Source: Acanthochromis polyacanthus (lineage: Eukaryota; Chordata; Actinopteri; Pomacentridae). From it: a DNA stretch of 64,000 nt. Within the stretch, counting starts at the first letter, position 1. Each line of letters begins with the position of its first letter. Location of the stretch: contig NC_067122.1 of assembly GCF_021347895.1 (NCBI RefSeq), positions 37,170,215 to 37,234,214 on the forward strand, given 5' to 3'. The position numbers were made by a program, and so were the translations under genes. Positions 1 to 13,527 of this stretch are shown here, in pieces. Below the pieces are notes generated by a model that was not told the origin of the DNA, did no database searches, and saw only the letters and a list, made by a program, of their open reading frames with translations.

Positions 1-155
1 TGCTGTCATGTCAATATGGACCAAAATCTCTGAGGAATGTTTCCAACACCTTGTTAAAAGTATGCCATGAAGAGTTAGTTATGGCAGTTTTCAAGGTAAA
101 AGGGGGTCCAGCCTTTTACTAGCAAGGTGTACCTAATAAAATGTCCAGTGAGTGT
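1..155 (+). mobile_element. 3' end of a Tc1-like DNA transposon (cut by window edge)
   Basis: The plus strand reads as the C-terminus of a Tc1-type transposase: the peptide SIWTKISEECFQHLVKSMP is visible, followed at once by a stop. After it come the usual 3' end words of this fish family, 'acctaataaaatgtcc' and the terminal 'gtgagtgta'. The rest of the element lies outside the window. The same family recurs at 31775-32707, where the same 'atgtcaatatggacca' string is present. Tc1/mariner enzymes are cut-and-paste DDE transposases; this copy cannot encode one as seen. Confidence 0.85.
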
Positions 156-284
156 ATACATATATGTTATACATATAACTTGCAGAATAGCTCTCTTCTT
201 GAGAGATGATACTTGAAACATGTCTTCCATTTTCATTAACATGTTGTCTCCATGAAAAGGTTCAGATATATGGGTCAGGCATAT

Positions 285-365
285 GGGTTCTGTAAAGCGT
301 CTTGAGACGATTTGACTGTAATTGACGCTATATAAATAAAATTGAATTGAATTGAATTGAATTGA
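285..365 (+). mobile_element. 3' tail of an L2-type LINE
   Basis: The stretch reads 'gtaaagcgtcttgagacgat' and, a little later, 'gctatataaataaa', ending in five to six copies of ATTGA. This matches the 3' end common to L2-type (Maui-like) fish LINEs, where short tandem repeats form the tail. Only the tail is present, as expected for a strongly 5'-truncated retrotransposed copy. The family name is from memory; the tandem tail is seen directly. Confidence 0.6.
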
Positions 366-723
366 ATATATCCTGAAACATACTCTCTTGTTCAGAATGT
401 AATGTTTTCAGACAGAAATGCCACTAATGCACTAAGTACAACCCACAGCCTGCTTCATGAGTCTCAATGGAAGCTAAAACGCTCTTCAGAGGACAACAAT
501 GAAAAATCCATTTGACTGTGACCCCTGAGATCTCTCTCCATGTTGCCGGCTGAAATACCCCTACGGCCAGTTCCAAATGACACCAAAAAAACTGTGAGAG
601 CAGGAAAATGGATGCACAAAAAGAGAATGAAAGAGCATGGGAGTGTGAACAGCATATAGATACATGCAGCCAGAATACCACAGCTGTGTTACTGCCACTC
701 TGTGTTTTATCCATCACCACAGC

Positions 724-842
<119 letters not shown>

Positions 843-1052
843 GTGTAAGTGTAAGAGAGAGAAAGAGTGTATAGTTAGTGATTCTAATTAGTTGATTCAA
901 ATCAGATAAGGGACTCTTACCTAACTGCTGCTGGTCCCACCGACAGCATGGATGGGAACACACACTATTTCCAGTGCCGGGGCTGGAGGGGGCTCAGCCA
1001 CCCATGGAGATTTAGCTAATTATCTTTCTGCTATCTGTAGGCTAAAGTGCTT

Positions 1053-1079
1053 TCTCTCTCTCTCTCTCTCTCTCTCTCC
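1053..1079. repeat. (TC)n microsatellite
   Basis: A perfect TC run of about 13 units in otherwise unremarkable sequence. Confidence 0.95.
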
Positions 1080-1349
1080 GTCTCTCACATCGAGCAGGTG
1101 GAATTACTGTCAAGACACTGAAGTAGAGAGACGTGCATCAACTTCTGAATGCTTTCTTGAATCCAACAGACACTTACAGTGGTAAATAAAACCAATGAAG
1201 TAAAGTCCTTATTTAAGGTAGCAGCCAATGTATCATTATACTTTTAAAATTATACATTTTAAATGAGTAATTTAAATGTAGAATGAAAATAATTGAAAAT
1301 TATTTATCAAATTTGTATGTATAATAAACACAATGGCTCTGCTCAGTGT

Positions 1350-1410
1350 GGTGCTGATGGGCCTTGAACCCCTGTCCTTCCAATTCAGTCTTATCCAATG
1401 AGACAGCACT
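1350..1410 (-). other. tRNA-like relic (degenerate tRNA or SINE head)
   Basis: On the minus strand a B-box-like GGTTCAAGGCC follows an A-box-like TCTCATTGGATAAGAC, which resembles arginine-type tRNAs. The outer ends can pair: GTGCTG on the 5' side with CAGCAC on the 3' side. The stretch is about 61 bases, roughly 11 short of a tRNA body, and the T-arm has a mismatch, so it is not a working tRNA. It could be a tRNA pseudogene or the head of an old SINE. Confidence 0.4.
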
Positions 1411-3210
1411 ATCTCGAGTAGCTATATGAGTTAGACTTTGCTTTAAAAAATATAATTGTACCTTAAATAAAGTCAGACAGAATGAGACTAATTGGCAACC
1501 TGATTTTATTCTGCATTTTCATTCCACTAGTGAGCATTTTCCTAGCTTTTATTGGCCCTTTCATGATCCTATCTACTTCTAATGAAATGAGATTTGGTAG
1601 CTTGGAGGCTGTAATATGAGAATTATATTATACTAAGTTCTATGTCAAAACTGATAGTTTATCATTGGAGAAGAAGAAACTTGAGAGATGAAACCATTTT
1701 CCACTCTCAAGAAATAATTAAATCTGGTATATTTGTGTTCTGAAAACATATAGAAGCTACTGCCAGCTTCACTGGTCCAGTCCAGTGGATGGCTACAGTG
1801 TTGTCTTCCTAAACCAGCCCATTCTGTACAAAATAATGCATCTCGAATGAAGAAAATGCTGTGGCTTGGTTTTGTATTTCTTTAAACTAATCCAACATCG
1901 TGGGCTTTGCTAAGCGAAGGATGCAGCTTCGGTATGAGGTGTAGAATTGCCGTGGTGGAACATCTGCACACAAGGAGGCGAGAACGGTGAGGAGAACGGT
2001 GACTAAAAAGAACAATCAACCAAAGAAAACGAGTCGAGCACGATCGGGATCCTCAGCAAAATTTGAATTTTTCAGTGTGTAGGTTGTTGCCCAGATGTTG
2101 CTGTTGGTGTTTCCCAGAGCAAAATGGATTTTGAAAATGGTCACACAGAAGCTAGTGGAGGGAGAAAGCAGGCTGACAGGAACTGGCTTATCCCATCATC
2201 CTACATCCAGTGAGTCAGGCTAGCAAAAGCAGTGGTCAGGTACGCTAAACTGTGTTGCCACTTTGTTTGTTCACTGTTTTATTTTTTTCATGTATTTTCA
2301 AGGTAGAATTGTTCAACTGTGACATTGACTCTTTTTCTCATGATGCGTCTTCCAGCAAATTAAAAAAAACACTTGCACATTTTAACATGGTGAAAAAAAA
2401 CTAAGACTGGGATTTGAATGTGTTAAATTAGATTTAAAAATTGCAGAAAATACAATGCGCTAAGAGAAATAATGCATTTAATCCAACTTTCTCAGCTTCC
2501 TAATTTCTGGCACACCGGTAACACTGATGAACACTCCAGCCCAGTAGGTGGCGGTAATGAACCTAAAGTCTGTTTGCCAACTGCGAAGAAGATACACAGG
2601 ATGAACTGAGGGATGTCAGAAGAAAGTTTGGTGAACAGAGATGGAAGATGAAACTGCACTGTTGGGTGGGAAGTTTTCTTTTAAAAATCTTCCTAATGTC
2701 AGCTTGGATAAAAGTGTGGTTGTGTCGTGCAACAAAGAGTTTTCTGATCAAAACAGCACTTCATGCTGATGGTATCACTTCAATGCAAAACATGTTGCTC
2801 TTAGCATCAGAACTAATGTTAGCTACGAAAGTCCTGGTACCAGTAAACGGTGTAGCCATCCCGTAATAGATCACTTTTCAAGATATTGAAAGTGCTTGAG
2901 TTTACAAAAAGTCTTAAAATGTTGAATATAATCGCTAGAATTTCACTTTGAGTTTGCAATAATCTGTGAATGTAGTAGACAGATGAAAAATGCAGATAAA
3001 AATGAATGAAACAAACATTTTTGTTGTTTAAGTTCACGCGTATGTCTTTTCATCAATTCAGCCGTCAACCACACTTGTGTGAAATATCGGTATTTGACAA
3101 AAATGGGATTAATTACAAAACCTCAAATTAAACTGATTAATTTCTTAAATCACATCTCACCCTTAAAAAAAACAGAACAACTTACTTACATTTGCAAAAA
3201 AAAACAAAAA
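1411..3210. other. No gene recognised; one dispersed-repeat scrap
   Basis: AT-rich sequence with only short unrelated open frames. At about 2535-2590 the words 'cagtaggtggcggtaatga' and 'tttgccaactgcgaagaag' resemble a repeat scattered through fish genomes; I cannot assign it to a family. Nothing else is supportable here. Confidence 0.4.
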
Positions 3211-3214
3211 AACC

Positions 3215-3440
3215 CCCACCCAGTTTGGGTTTCAATTCAACATTTTCACAACATGCTTGGAGCTTCTTCTCCGTTTACCAGGTTACCAAGGTGATGAGTT
3301 CTGCCCCTTCTGATCGCCTGACTGTAAAAGGACCGACAGCTGGGAAGCAACACAATCTGGGAGAAAATACTTTCCCCTCAAAACAGAATTGCAGACCAGT
3401 TGTACGGGAACGTAATTTTTGTGAGGACATGGCTGCACAT
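3215..3440 (+). repeat. Copy 1 of a tRNA-headed dispersed repeat (3' half)
   Basis: It shares two ordered blocks with the copies near 30.7, 52.6, 55.5 and 55.9 kb. The first is 'gcttcttctccgtttaccag' followed by a 'gttaccaaggtgatgagt'-type string. The second is a terminal block built on an 'attgcagaccagttgta' core followed by 'cgtaattttt' and a 'gaggacatgg'-like end. The tRNA-like head seen at 30.4 and 52.1 kb is missing here. No coding capacity. Confidence 0.55.
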
Positions 3441-3598
3441 TGATAAAGAGGAAGAGCTGCTGGTGCTTCTTGCAACCTTGGCCTGCAAAAGGTCGTGGTA
3501 TAAGTTTAAAAAAAAAGGTGAGTTTGGGTCGAAGTGTTGATTATGATGACAAATGCATATATGACATTGAACAACGAGTGAGGTCTTTCTCTTTTGCA

Positions 3599-3611
3599 GT
3601 GTGTGTGTGTG

Positions 3612-3643
<32 letters not shown>
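3599..3643. repeat. (GT)n microsatellite with one GC interruption
   Basis: A GT run of about 45 bases broken once by 'gcgt'. It generates the (TH)n and (CV)n open frames that cross it. Confidence 0.95.
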
Positions 3644-3830
3644 ACTGCATCTGCTGAGGGGTGATAAGACCTTTAATAATGAGCTTGTTCATTCCGTCAT
3701 CAGTCAATGCACTGTCACTGTCTCGGCCGTATTCAGTCATTAATGCATTTTTCATTTATACACACAGGCATTAACAGGAGAGCAATGAACACTGAAGATG
3801 ATCGAGCGAAGTCGAGATGGTGACAAAAAA

Positions 3831-3902
3831 TCTCTCTCTCTCTCTCTCTCTCTCCCTCTCCCTCTCCCTCTCCCTCTCCTCTCTCTCTCTCTCTCTCTCT
3901 CC

Positions 3903-3991
<89 letters not shown>
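3831..3991. repeat. Compound (TC)n-(CCCTCT)n-(TC)n-(AC)n microsatellite
   Basis: A homopyrimidine run (about 3831-3913) contains several CCCTCT units inside TC repeats and passes directly into a perfect AC run (about 3913-3991). The first half is a homopurine-homopyrimidine mirror tract, the second an alternating purine-pyrimidine tract. The open frames over it on both strands are artefacts of the repeat. Confidence 0.97.
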
Positions 3992-6130
<2,139 letters not shown>

Positions 6131-6132
6131 CA

Positions 6133-6197
6133 GGATCTGCACAGTGGTGTGGTGGTTAGCATTTTGCCTTGTGCCTAGAAGATCCCTGGTTCTAACA
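6133..6197 (+). mobile_element. SINE head, tRNA-Val-like (fragment)
   Basis: The string 'ctgcacagtggtgtggtggt' followed by 'tagca' is an A-box region, and 'agaagatccctggttc' is the start of the B-box. Both are near-identical to the head of the full SINE at 27077-27447. The body and GGAT tail seen there are absent, so this is only the promoter-bearing head. A resemblance to tRNA-Val is inferred from the A-box context and from the 'gaaggtcc' word next to the B-box. Confidence 0.65.
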
Positions 6198-6533
6198 GGA
6201 ATGGTAGCCACTATGTTGCTCCGCTGTGTTCACTGGGTAGCAGCTCTTTGCTTAGTCAAAGCTTTAAAAGTTTGCTGGGGTACTTTAAAGGCTCTCAATG
6301 GAAGCTTAAATTGAAACTCAAAGGGTTTTTTTTGTCCCCAGTGATGCATCGTGACTTCAGGAAGGGTTTCGGAGTAACACTGTAATGTATGTATGGAGAG
6401 CTGTTAGGCTGGCTGCTCTCCAGAATGTCTGCACCCAAACTCCAGAGGTCATTTTGTGAAGAGCATCGAGGAAGCACTGAGGCCCCCCAACAAGCAAATA
6501 CACGACCTGCTGCTGTCCCCATCTGCTGAAACT

Positions 6534-6577
6534 ACACACACAAACAGACAGACACACACAAACACACACGCACACAC
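6534..6577. repeat. Imperfect (CA)n tract
   Basis: CA units broken by 'aacagacag', 'aaac' and 'cgc'. An older, decayed dinucleotide repeat. Confidence 0.85.
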
Positions 6578-7087
6578 CTCAGTGCAGAGGGGGTTTGAAC
6601 TCTGTCCAAGTGGTTCTCGCTGTGTTTACTGCTGTTGATGTCTGGGTACTTTTCATTAAACCTGTGTGTGTGTCTGTTACTGTGTGTTCAGATCCATACC
6701 AGCACTGCAGCACCAACAATTCTTTCATGTGGGTTTGGACTAAATGCCAGAAACAAACCGTCTAAATGATGTGTCAACAAGGTCAAAATTTATAGCACAC
6801 AGACTTTAATATAAGCAGGTGTCCTGGAAGTTATCCTGCACATAAAGGAGCACCAACGACCAACAGGAAGAATCTCATGTCCAGATGATCTTACAGTTTG
6901 TGTTCAAACTGCACAACATGAGGAAAATCTGCAACACTACCGATAATAATATGACCCATGATAAACAATAGAAAAGCTGACTGAATGAAAAATAAGTCAT
7001 TTCCAACATGCTTTTACTGAACAAACTTAACAGAATCCTTCTCCAGTCATTGACTAAACCCCCCAAAACTCATCTCAATGTTACATA

Positions 7088-7450
7088 CACTACCGTTCAA
7101 AAGTTTAGGGTCACTCAGACAATCTCATGTTTTCATGAAAACTCACACTTTTATTCATGTGCTAACATAATTTTACAAGGGTTTTCTAATCATCAGTTAG
7201 CCTTTCAACACCATTAGCTAACATAATGTAGCATTAGAACACAGGAGTGATGGTTGATGGAAATGTTCCTCTGTACCCCTATGGAGATATTCCATTAAAA
7301 ATCAGCTGTTTCCAGATAGAATAGTCATTTACCACATTTAAAATGTCTAGACTGTATTTCGGACTCATTTAATGTTATCTTCATTGAAAAAAAATGCTTT
7401 TCTTTCAAAAATGACATTTCTAAGTGACCTCAAATTTTTGAACGGTTGTG
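7088..7450. mobile_element. Tc1-type palindromic MITE, copy 1
   Basis: A 363-bp element bounded by TA on both sides (7086-7087, 7451-7452). Its inverted ends read 'cactaccgttcaaaagttt' on the left and, on the other strand, start with 'cacaaccgttcaaaa'. Internal words such as 'cacaggagtgatggttg' and 'ccctatggagatattcc' recur in the copies at 18.8, 22.6, 59.5 and 63.0 kb. TA duplication and CA-initial inverted repeats point to Tc1/mariner; there is no transposase ORF, so it is non-autonomous. Confidence 0.85.
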
Positions 7451-7452
7451 TA

Positions 7453-8067
7453 TACTGGATGTTTTTCCGGGAAAATAAACTACTCCTGCCTTCAAATGGC
7501 TTAGATGTAACTCTACATTGTTGCTGTGGCCTCTGTGACTTTCCAGCAATCAAAAGACAGAAGCATTTCACATGCTCATTATCCTGACATTTGCTCTGAC
7601 AATGAGCAAAAGACCTGCTGTGGTATTTCCTAAATGAGCATCTTATCTTACATATGAGGTCACATTATAAGCTGCTACTTACAAGGCCACTGTGTGAGGT
7701 GTTTGGAATATACTAACATAAAACATCAAACTCAAATACCCAGAATGAACTGCAGTAGTGTTATAAGAAATGTGGTCATCATCACTTTTAAAAAAAAACT
7801 TTCAAATAGGCTCATGATGTTCTAAAAATAGTATAAAAATACAATAAAAGTGGATTCTGGACACTACTGTTGTTGCATTTTATGACACTTTTTATGGCAA
7901 ATTTAAAATGTAGAAAAACTAGATGTAACTATTACAATTGGAGTTTGCAACTCTGGTCAAAAAGCTGTAACAGTACTCAACGCTACAAGACGACAAGTTG
8001 TAATATTGGAATTAGAGAAACTAGTAATAGTAGAAACTAGTACAAATGGTGATTGTGTGTCACAGTG
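7453..8067. other. No gene recognised
   Basis: AT-rich sequence with short stop-rich frames. No repeat family is recognised. Confidence 0.3.
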
Positions 8068-8567
8068 TGGGTAATTTTTGGAACCCCTGGGAGACCACTC
8101 AGTATGGCGGAAGGCAGATCAAACTTAATTTATTGCAGTCTCTTATATACACTCGCCAGCACTCAAACAGAATAGAGGGGAATGGGGTCAGGCTCCAGAG
8201 AGCGGCAGTCCGGGGGGCCCTCATTGGCCGGTCAGGGCAATCCAGGGAAGGGGAAAAAGTCCACGCCCTTGGCTAGGGCGGCAGGGGTCCAGTCATTCAC
8301 ACGAGGACGATGGGGGGAGAATGCTGGCTGCTCCGGTGGCTGGTGGGCTCTCCGGGACTCGTGCCTCTTGGGCATGTCCTTGAACTGAACTGAACAATCC
8401 GCCGTGTGAAGCCGGTCTTAATAGTCATAGATGGAAATGTGCTACAGGTGTGGGGCTCCCGCAGCTGCAACCAATCCACTGAATAACAGCTGCAGAGAGC
8501 CCCACAGACCGGCAACATGCCGGCAGGGGAATGGGTGGCCAAAAGGGGAGACTGAGCCCAGCCTGCA
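8068..8567 (-). mobile_element. Probable solo LTR (minus orientation)
   Basis: About 500 bp of distinctly GC-rich sequence in an AT-rich setting, flanked by the same word: ACAGTGTG at 8062-8069 and 8568-8575. On the minus strand the insert starts TGCAGG and can end in CCCA, giving LTR-like TG...CA ends with a 6-bp CACTGT duplication. In that orientation a TATATAAG box (about 8142-8149) is followed by an AATAAA signal (8129-8134) shortly before the end, as expected for U3-R-U5. No internal retroviral or gypsy genes flank it. An alternative is a GC-rich non-autonomous element with an 8-bp duplication, but no inverted ends are visible. Confidence 0.5.
8141..8150 (-). promoter_or_regulatory. TATA box of the putative LTR
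   Basis: The minus strand reads GTATATAAGA. The AATAAA signal lies about a dozen bases downstream in the same orientation, so the transcription start would fall near or just past the poly(A) signal, implying a very short R region. Confidence 0.4.
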
Positions 8568-8575
8568 ACAGTGTG

Positions 8576-11095
8576 ATATATATGAAACCAATTCTGAGGA
8601 AGAATAACGATACAAAAAGCTCCAACCTTGCAAGTTGGCAGCATCAGTTCCTTAAGTTTGTTATGTATAACACCCCAGAAGTCCGAATCTGTGTTTTTGA
8701 GATGGTTATCTGCAGTTTTAAGGTGGAAATACTCAGCCATGATGTTGAAGGCCTTGGACTGTTTTGGACTTCCAGCATACATGTACATAAAAAAAAACAA
8801 ACAAACATGATAAAGTAAAACAAACTTGATTTTCACTGGAGTGGGTCTTTAAATAAGATATTCTAATGATTAGAAATTAAAGTTTCGTGTTCCCAGCTCC
8901 CTTCAACATGTTTCTTCGAAACATCTCAACATTCTTCTTGCTCGTCACTCCTTTCTTAGCTATTATGCTAGCTAACCTCGCAATCGCAGCCAAACTGATA
9001 TCAACCAGTGCTGAGTGATGGGTTCCATAAGATAGTTAAAATGTTTGCACATTGTGTGTGAATGCATGGCACATTAAAATAAACGAGAGAACTTATTCAC
9101 CAGATTTCAGGGAGTCTTTTTGGATACGCTTTTTTTTCTTTACCAGTGGCATATTGGAATGACACTGAAAACATGATAGAAGTAGCTTGTGTTCTGGAAC
9201 ACAAAAAGATTGTTTTGAGAAAAAAATTGTTATTTCATCAGAAATATGCGTCATTATGGGATCCCTCTGTATTCAGCTTGAAAAGAGGAATTTACCGTAT
9301 TTCACTGTAACAACCCCAAAAAACTCAGTTTGCAATGAGAGACTTGAAAGCACTTGTCAGATGCTTCACATCTCTGTGGGTTTTATGTGCATTTTTGTCA
9401 GGCTCCTTGTTTGTATGCTTGTCTTGGACATAAATTCTCTATGATCATCCAAACTTTCAACAAAACATAAACTGATTAGATTTGATTTTTCCTCCTATTT
9501 CTAACTGCTGAGGGTCAGGGACTATAGAAGATCATAACAATGGTAAATAGTGTCCGGTGTCAGCGTTTGCAAGTGAAATAAGACAAAAGAGTTTGTTCTG
9601 GAGAGTGAAGACTGGTCCTCTCGGTTTTCATCATATCATACAGCAGATGAGTCACACACACTCAAAGACACATCTCCAGTAGTGCTTACAAAGGTATAAA
9701 AAGTGCCGTATGAAATATTCAGAGGAGTGTCGTGGATAGACTCCAAAAGAGATGAGTGCTGTGTAAGAGTCATTTCTTCTGCTTTTTTTTCCCCCTTTTT
9801 TTTTTTGCCTCTTTGCAGTTTGAACGGTTTACTAAAACAAAAGCTCAACATGCTTCAACACATTCTGTTATCTCTCACAGTCTGATGTGGCAGCTGCTTC
9901 CATCTGGGCAAATTGGATAAGAGTTGGAGAAGTTTCTTTCGTTATATATCAGAGTAAGTTTGCACATATTCCTTAAATTAATTGGTTCTCGGGTGATGCT
10001 GAAAAGTCTATTTGACTAGTCAGGTATATTATAAGAGTAGAACAGATACTCACATAGAGGAACTGCTCATTTGTGCAGCCACAGACATAACAGTAGTTTC
10101 CCCTTTATCATTTCTTTATAATATTAATCTTCTAATATGCCCTCATTCATGTATATATACAATAATATGACTTGCTGATACGCTAAATTCAGTTATCTGT
10201 AATCACTGTAACCTCAGCTTTAGCCACAGCTTTTAGTATTTTAACCATGCCTCCAGGAAACTGCAATTCTTTTTTTTTTTTACTTTACTTCTTCTGCTGC
10301 TTCTTCCTTTTCTGCTTCTTCTTCTTCTCCTCACATTTATATACTGCTAATTTGTGAAAGTCAATCTATATTAAGGAGTAGACATGATGCAGCCTGAATT
10401 TTTTTTTTTTTTTTTACATTATCCATAAATGCAATAAACCATCTCCTCAAAGCAAATAAAGTAAGATGAACATTTTAGGTATTATATTTATGTAAATTAA
10501 CCACTTAGTTAAAGTTGAAAAAAAACGTTGTCATGGTTGAAGCTGGACAGAGGGATGCTTTGATATACATGCCTGTCTCTTACATTCAAACCCTTTGCCA
10601 AAGGTGTCCACATAATGCTGATTGGGCCTTTCAGTGCCTTGTCAGTGTCTCTTTATTCCACAGTATATGAGCTTTTTTAATCTGTACACTAACCAATAAT
10701 GCTTAATTTGCCAGAAAGTAGGAGGAACCATGGAGGAGTTTGAATGAGAAAAGTTTCTGACACTTGAGATAAAAACTAATCTCAGCATTTAGAGAAAGGA
10801 TTACAGTCTACAGCCAGAGATACTCCCGGTAGATTCCACACTGAAAAACTCTCAGACTTCTTTGGTGCAACATTCACACATTCAAACCTGTGCATTAGGA
10901 CAAATTATGCAATGTCAAATATTCTACACGTACAAGAATCTGTGCAATAATGTTTCTTATATCAGTCTTTCTACTCATGGAAAATTCTGTGCAACACCAT
11001 CTACATGAACACTTTTGTTATTTTCCACATCCAGAGCAATCTGTGCAATAACTGAATGCCCATATATGGAAGAACTTGTGTTTATTTGTATTTTC
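8576..11095. other. No gene recognised
   Basis: AT-rich sequence with poly(T) runs near 9780-9806, 10268-10280 and 10399-10417 and a pyrimidine-rich stretch at 10288-10331. The longer frames are interrupted and do not resemble known proteins. Confidence 0.35.
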
Positions 11096-11119
11096 TGCTG
11101 ATGTTTCATACACGATTGC

Positions 11120-11193
11120 ACTATCTACATGTGCTGCTGGAGAACTGCAAAGTTCCACTGTGGGATTAATAAAGGTTTATTTTATCTTATCTT
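11120..11193 (+). mobile_element. 3' tail of a LINE
   Basis: The phrase 'aagttccactgtgggattaa' followed by 'taaagg' and TTATC-type repeats is the usual 3' end of a fish LINE: 'gtgggatnaataaag' plus short tandem repeats. Only the tail is seen, consistent with 5' truncation. The clade (Rex-like or L2-like) is uncertain. Confidence 0.5.
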
Positions 11194-11195
11194 TG

Positions 11196-12180
11196 TGATG
11201 TATTCTTAAAAAAGTAACTAATTGATTAATTAATTGTGCAGTTACTCTTAGTTCCAGTAGGGGGGAGCCAAAAGTGATTCAAAGAATTAGACAAGATATG
11301 TTCATTTTGTTAACATTTAACCCAAACTACTCCAGTAACTTTACCTAAATTTAGGCAAAGCAATGACATTGATGTGTAACTTCAAAAATGTGAGATCTGT
11401 TCACTCTAGTTCTGTCTCTGTTCTTCTTGGTGAATATGGGTTAACCCTGCTGTTCTTTTCTCTTCATCACTTTTTCCCCATATGCTGCCAAAACCACATA
11501 ACTCCCAACTTCAGCGTCACTACTCACCATCTGTCAGCCGAACCAATCACCCTCAATACCAGGTTCTTTAGATTTATTGTAATTCTGTTGCTCTTCCTTC
11601 CAGATTATTCATCTTGCATCTTCCTTCTCTGTCCTGTCCTCATCTTTGGCTCTGTGACGCTGCAGAGTCTAACCACCAAAATACTTTGATTTAGCATGCT
11701 CATGTATCTGCCATGAATGTAGTTCTTTTCTGTAATATGGTGTGTTCTTGCTGAACTTTTCATGCCTATTTGTAATCTGTCCACTCTTGTCTACACTAAA
11801 TTTTACCAGTAATGTAGTTTATGACTGTCAGGTCCCTCTTAATAATATCATCACTTCCTGCACTGATTCTCCTAGAGATCGCTTTCAAGAGATTGCTGGC
11901 ATAGTCACATCAAAACAAGCCATCAAGTCATCTGTAAATCCCCTACACTGTTCATGAAGGTCAACAGGTGAGCTGACATGTATTGACAAAAAAAGTACCA
12001 CAACTTCATGGTTTCTGCAGGTTTTGTGGTATTTCTGTGACCTTTACAGTAAAAAGTACAAACTCTAGTTTGGGGGTTGAATGAGGAATATCTGCTACTA
12101 CCACCAAGATCTGGACCTGCGGCGGCTCCACCCGGGCTCACATCCTAGGCTTCCATGCTCACAACGGCGGCCCTCCTACT
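11196..12180. other. No gene recognised
   Basis: AT-rich with short frames. The GC-richer patch at about 12100-12180 runs directly into the SINE body that follows and may be a rearranged SINE head, but it does not match the head of the other copies. Confidence 0.3.
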
Positions 12181-12456
12181 CTTCATGGAGTTTGCATTTT
12201 CTCCATTGGAATTCGTGGGTTTTCTGCTGGTACTCCAGCTTCCTCCCACAGTACAAAAGTATGCTGAGGTTAATTGGTCATTCTAAATTGGCTGTAGGTG
12301 TGAATGTGAGTGTGATTGTTTGTCTCTGTGTGTAGTCCTGTGACAGACTGGTGACCTGTTCAGTGTATCCCCAGCCTTCACCCTAAGTCAGCTGGGATAG
12401 ACTCCAGCCCCCTGTGACCCTAATGAGGAATAAGTGGTGTATAGATGATGGATGGA
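12181..12456 (+). mobile_element. tRNA-derived SINE, body and tail
   Basis: It shares, in the same order, the body words of the full copy at 27077-27447: 'catggagtttgcat', 'ggttaattgg', 'taggtgtgaatgtgagtgtg', 'cctgtgacagactgg', 'tcagctgggatagactccag', and the ending 'gatggatgg'. The tRNA-like head is missing or replaced. Diverged from the other copies, so probably old. Confidence 0.8.
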
Positions 12457-13466
12457 TATTTTCACAACCTTAACTGTAACTAATTGTTACTAAGTACTGT
12501 GTGATATTGTATGTTTGACTAATTTTGTATATGAATAATTTTCTTGTCTGTTTTCAACAACAACAAAAAAAAAAACACATAAGAAGGCAGCTGTACCCTT
12601 TCTGACGGCAGGAATTTGTATTTTGTGTGGCCATGTGGACTTGTTCATGTGTTGTTGACTAGAAACTACAGGTTAATTTATTTCAGATTTTTTTTGAGAG
12701 GCACAGATAGATCTGTGAACCTGAGCAGAGACGACCTGAGCTTCAGGCGCACCAAGGTGTCAAATATAAAAATGAGCAGGTATAAAGTATGAAGTGTTTT
12801 GTTCTGCACTATGTGGAAATGTGTGTTGTAAAATATATTCAACTAGAATCGTCTTTGAATACCTTATCTGCTGTCTTTATATCTGCATATCAATGTGTGT
12901 GTTGACAGATGGGAACAAAATAATTTTATAAGGGTGGATTATTATTTTTATCTTCATTATGACACTTTTAACTCGAGTCTGTTTTAGTTTTAAATGAGGT
13001 TCTGTACAATTTCTAGATTAAATCTCAGCTTTACTTCAATGTCAGTTCAGAAAGTTGATCTTCTCCTTCTATTATAAAAGACAAATCACTACCATTAAGT
13101 AACTATAAAAAGAAGAGGGTGGGTGTGTTTGTACTGATGTGCTTGTCAAGTGTCACAGACTTACTGACACTAGTAGTTTTATAAAATCAGTCTGACTTTT
13201 CAATTCAATTCATTCCAGCATTGCTTTATGCTCGCAGCTTTATTTTCTCCGACAAGGGGATTGGATGCAGCAGTTTTGCCAGCTAGATCAACATTCAGTA
13301 TCCAACCACAATAGCTGAGAAAGACAGCAACATTCTGAAGGCAGCAATGAAAAATCACCCACTAAGACGTGTTCTAATCTGTTCTATATTCACAATGGTT
13401 TCTTGGTGTTTGTTAACAAAAATAGCTCAGATCCATCTGTTTCCCTCCAGCACAATTTCCATCATC
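12457..13466. other. No gene recognised
   Basis: AT-rich sequence between two SINE copies, without a supportable element. Confidence 0.3.
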
Positions 13467-13527
13467 TATCCATCCATCCATCCATCCATCCATCCATCCA
13501 TCCATCCATCCATCCATCCATCCATCC
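13467..13527. repeat. (ATCC)15 tetranucleotide microsatellite
   Basis: Near-perfect ATCC repeats at the tail of the minus-strand SINE. The open frames of repeating PSIH residues over it are artefacts. Confidence 0.95.

Noticed and set aside
8297..8836. 179-codon minus-strand frame
   Set aside because: It crosses the border of the putative LTR (8567) and shows no domain; LTR sequence of this kind often carries chance frames.
13467..13527. ATCC tetranucleotide array considered as a CRISPR-like or satellite array
   Set aside because: Units are four bases with no spacers, and it is the tail of a SINE.
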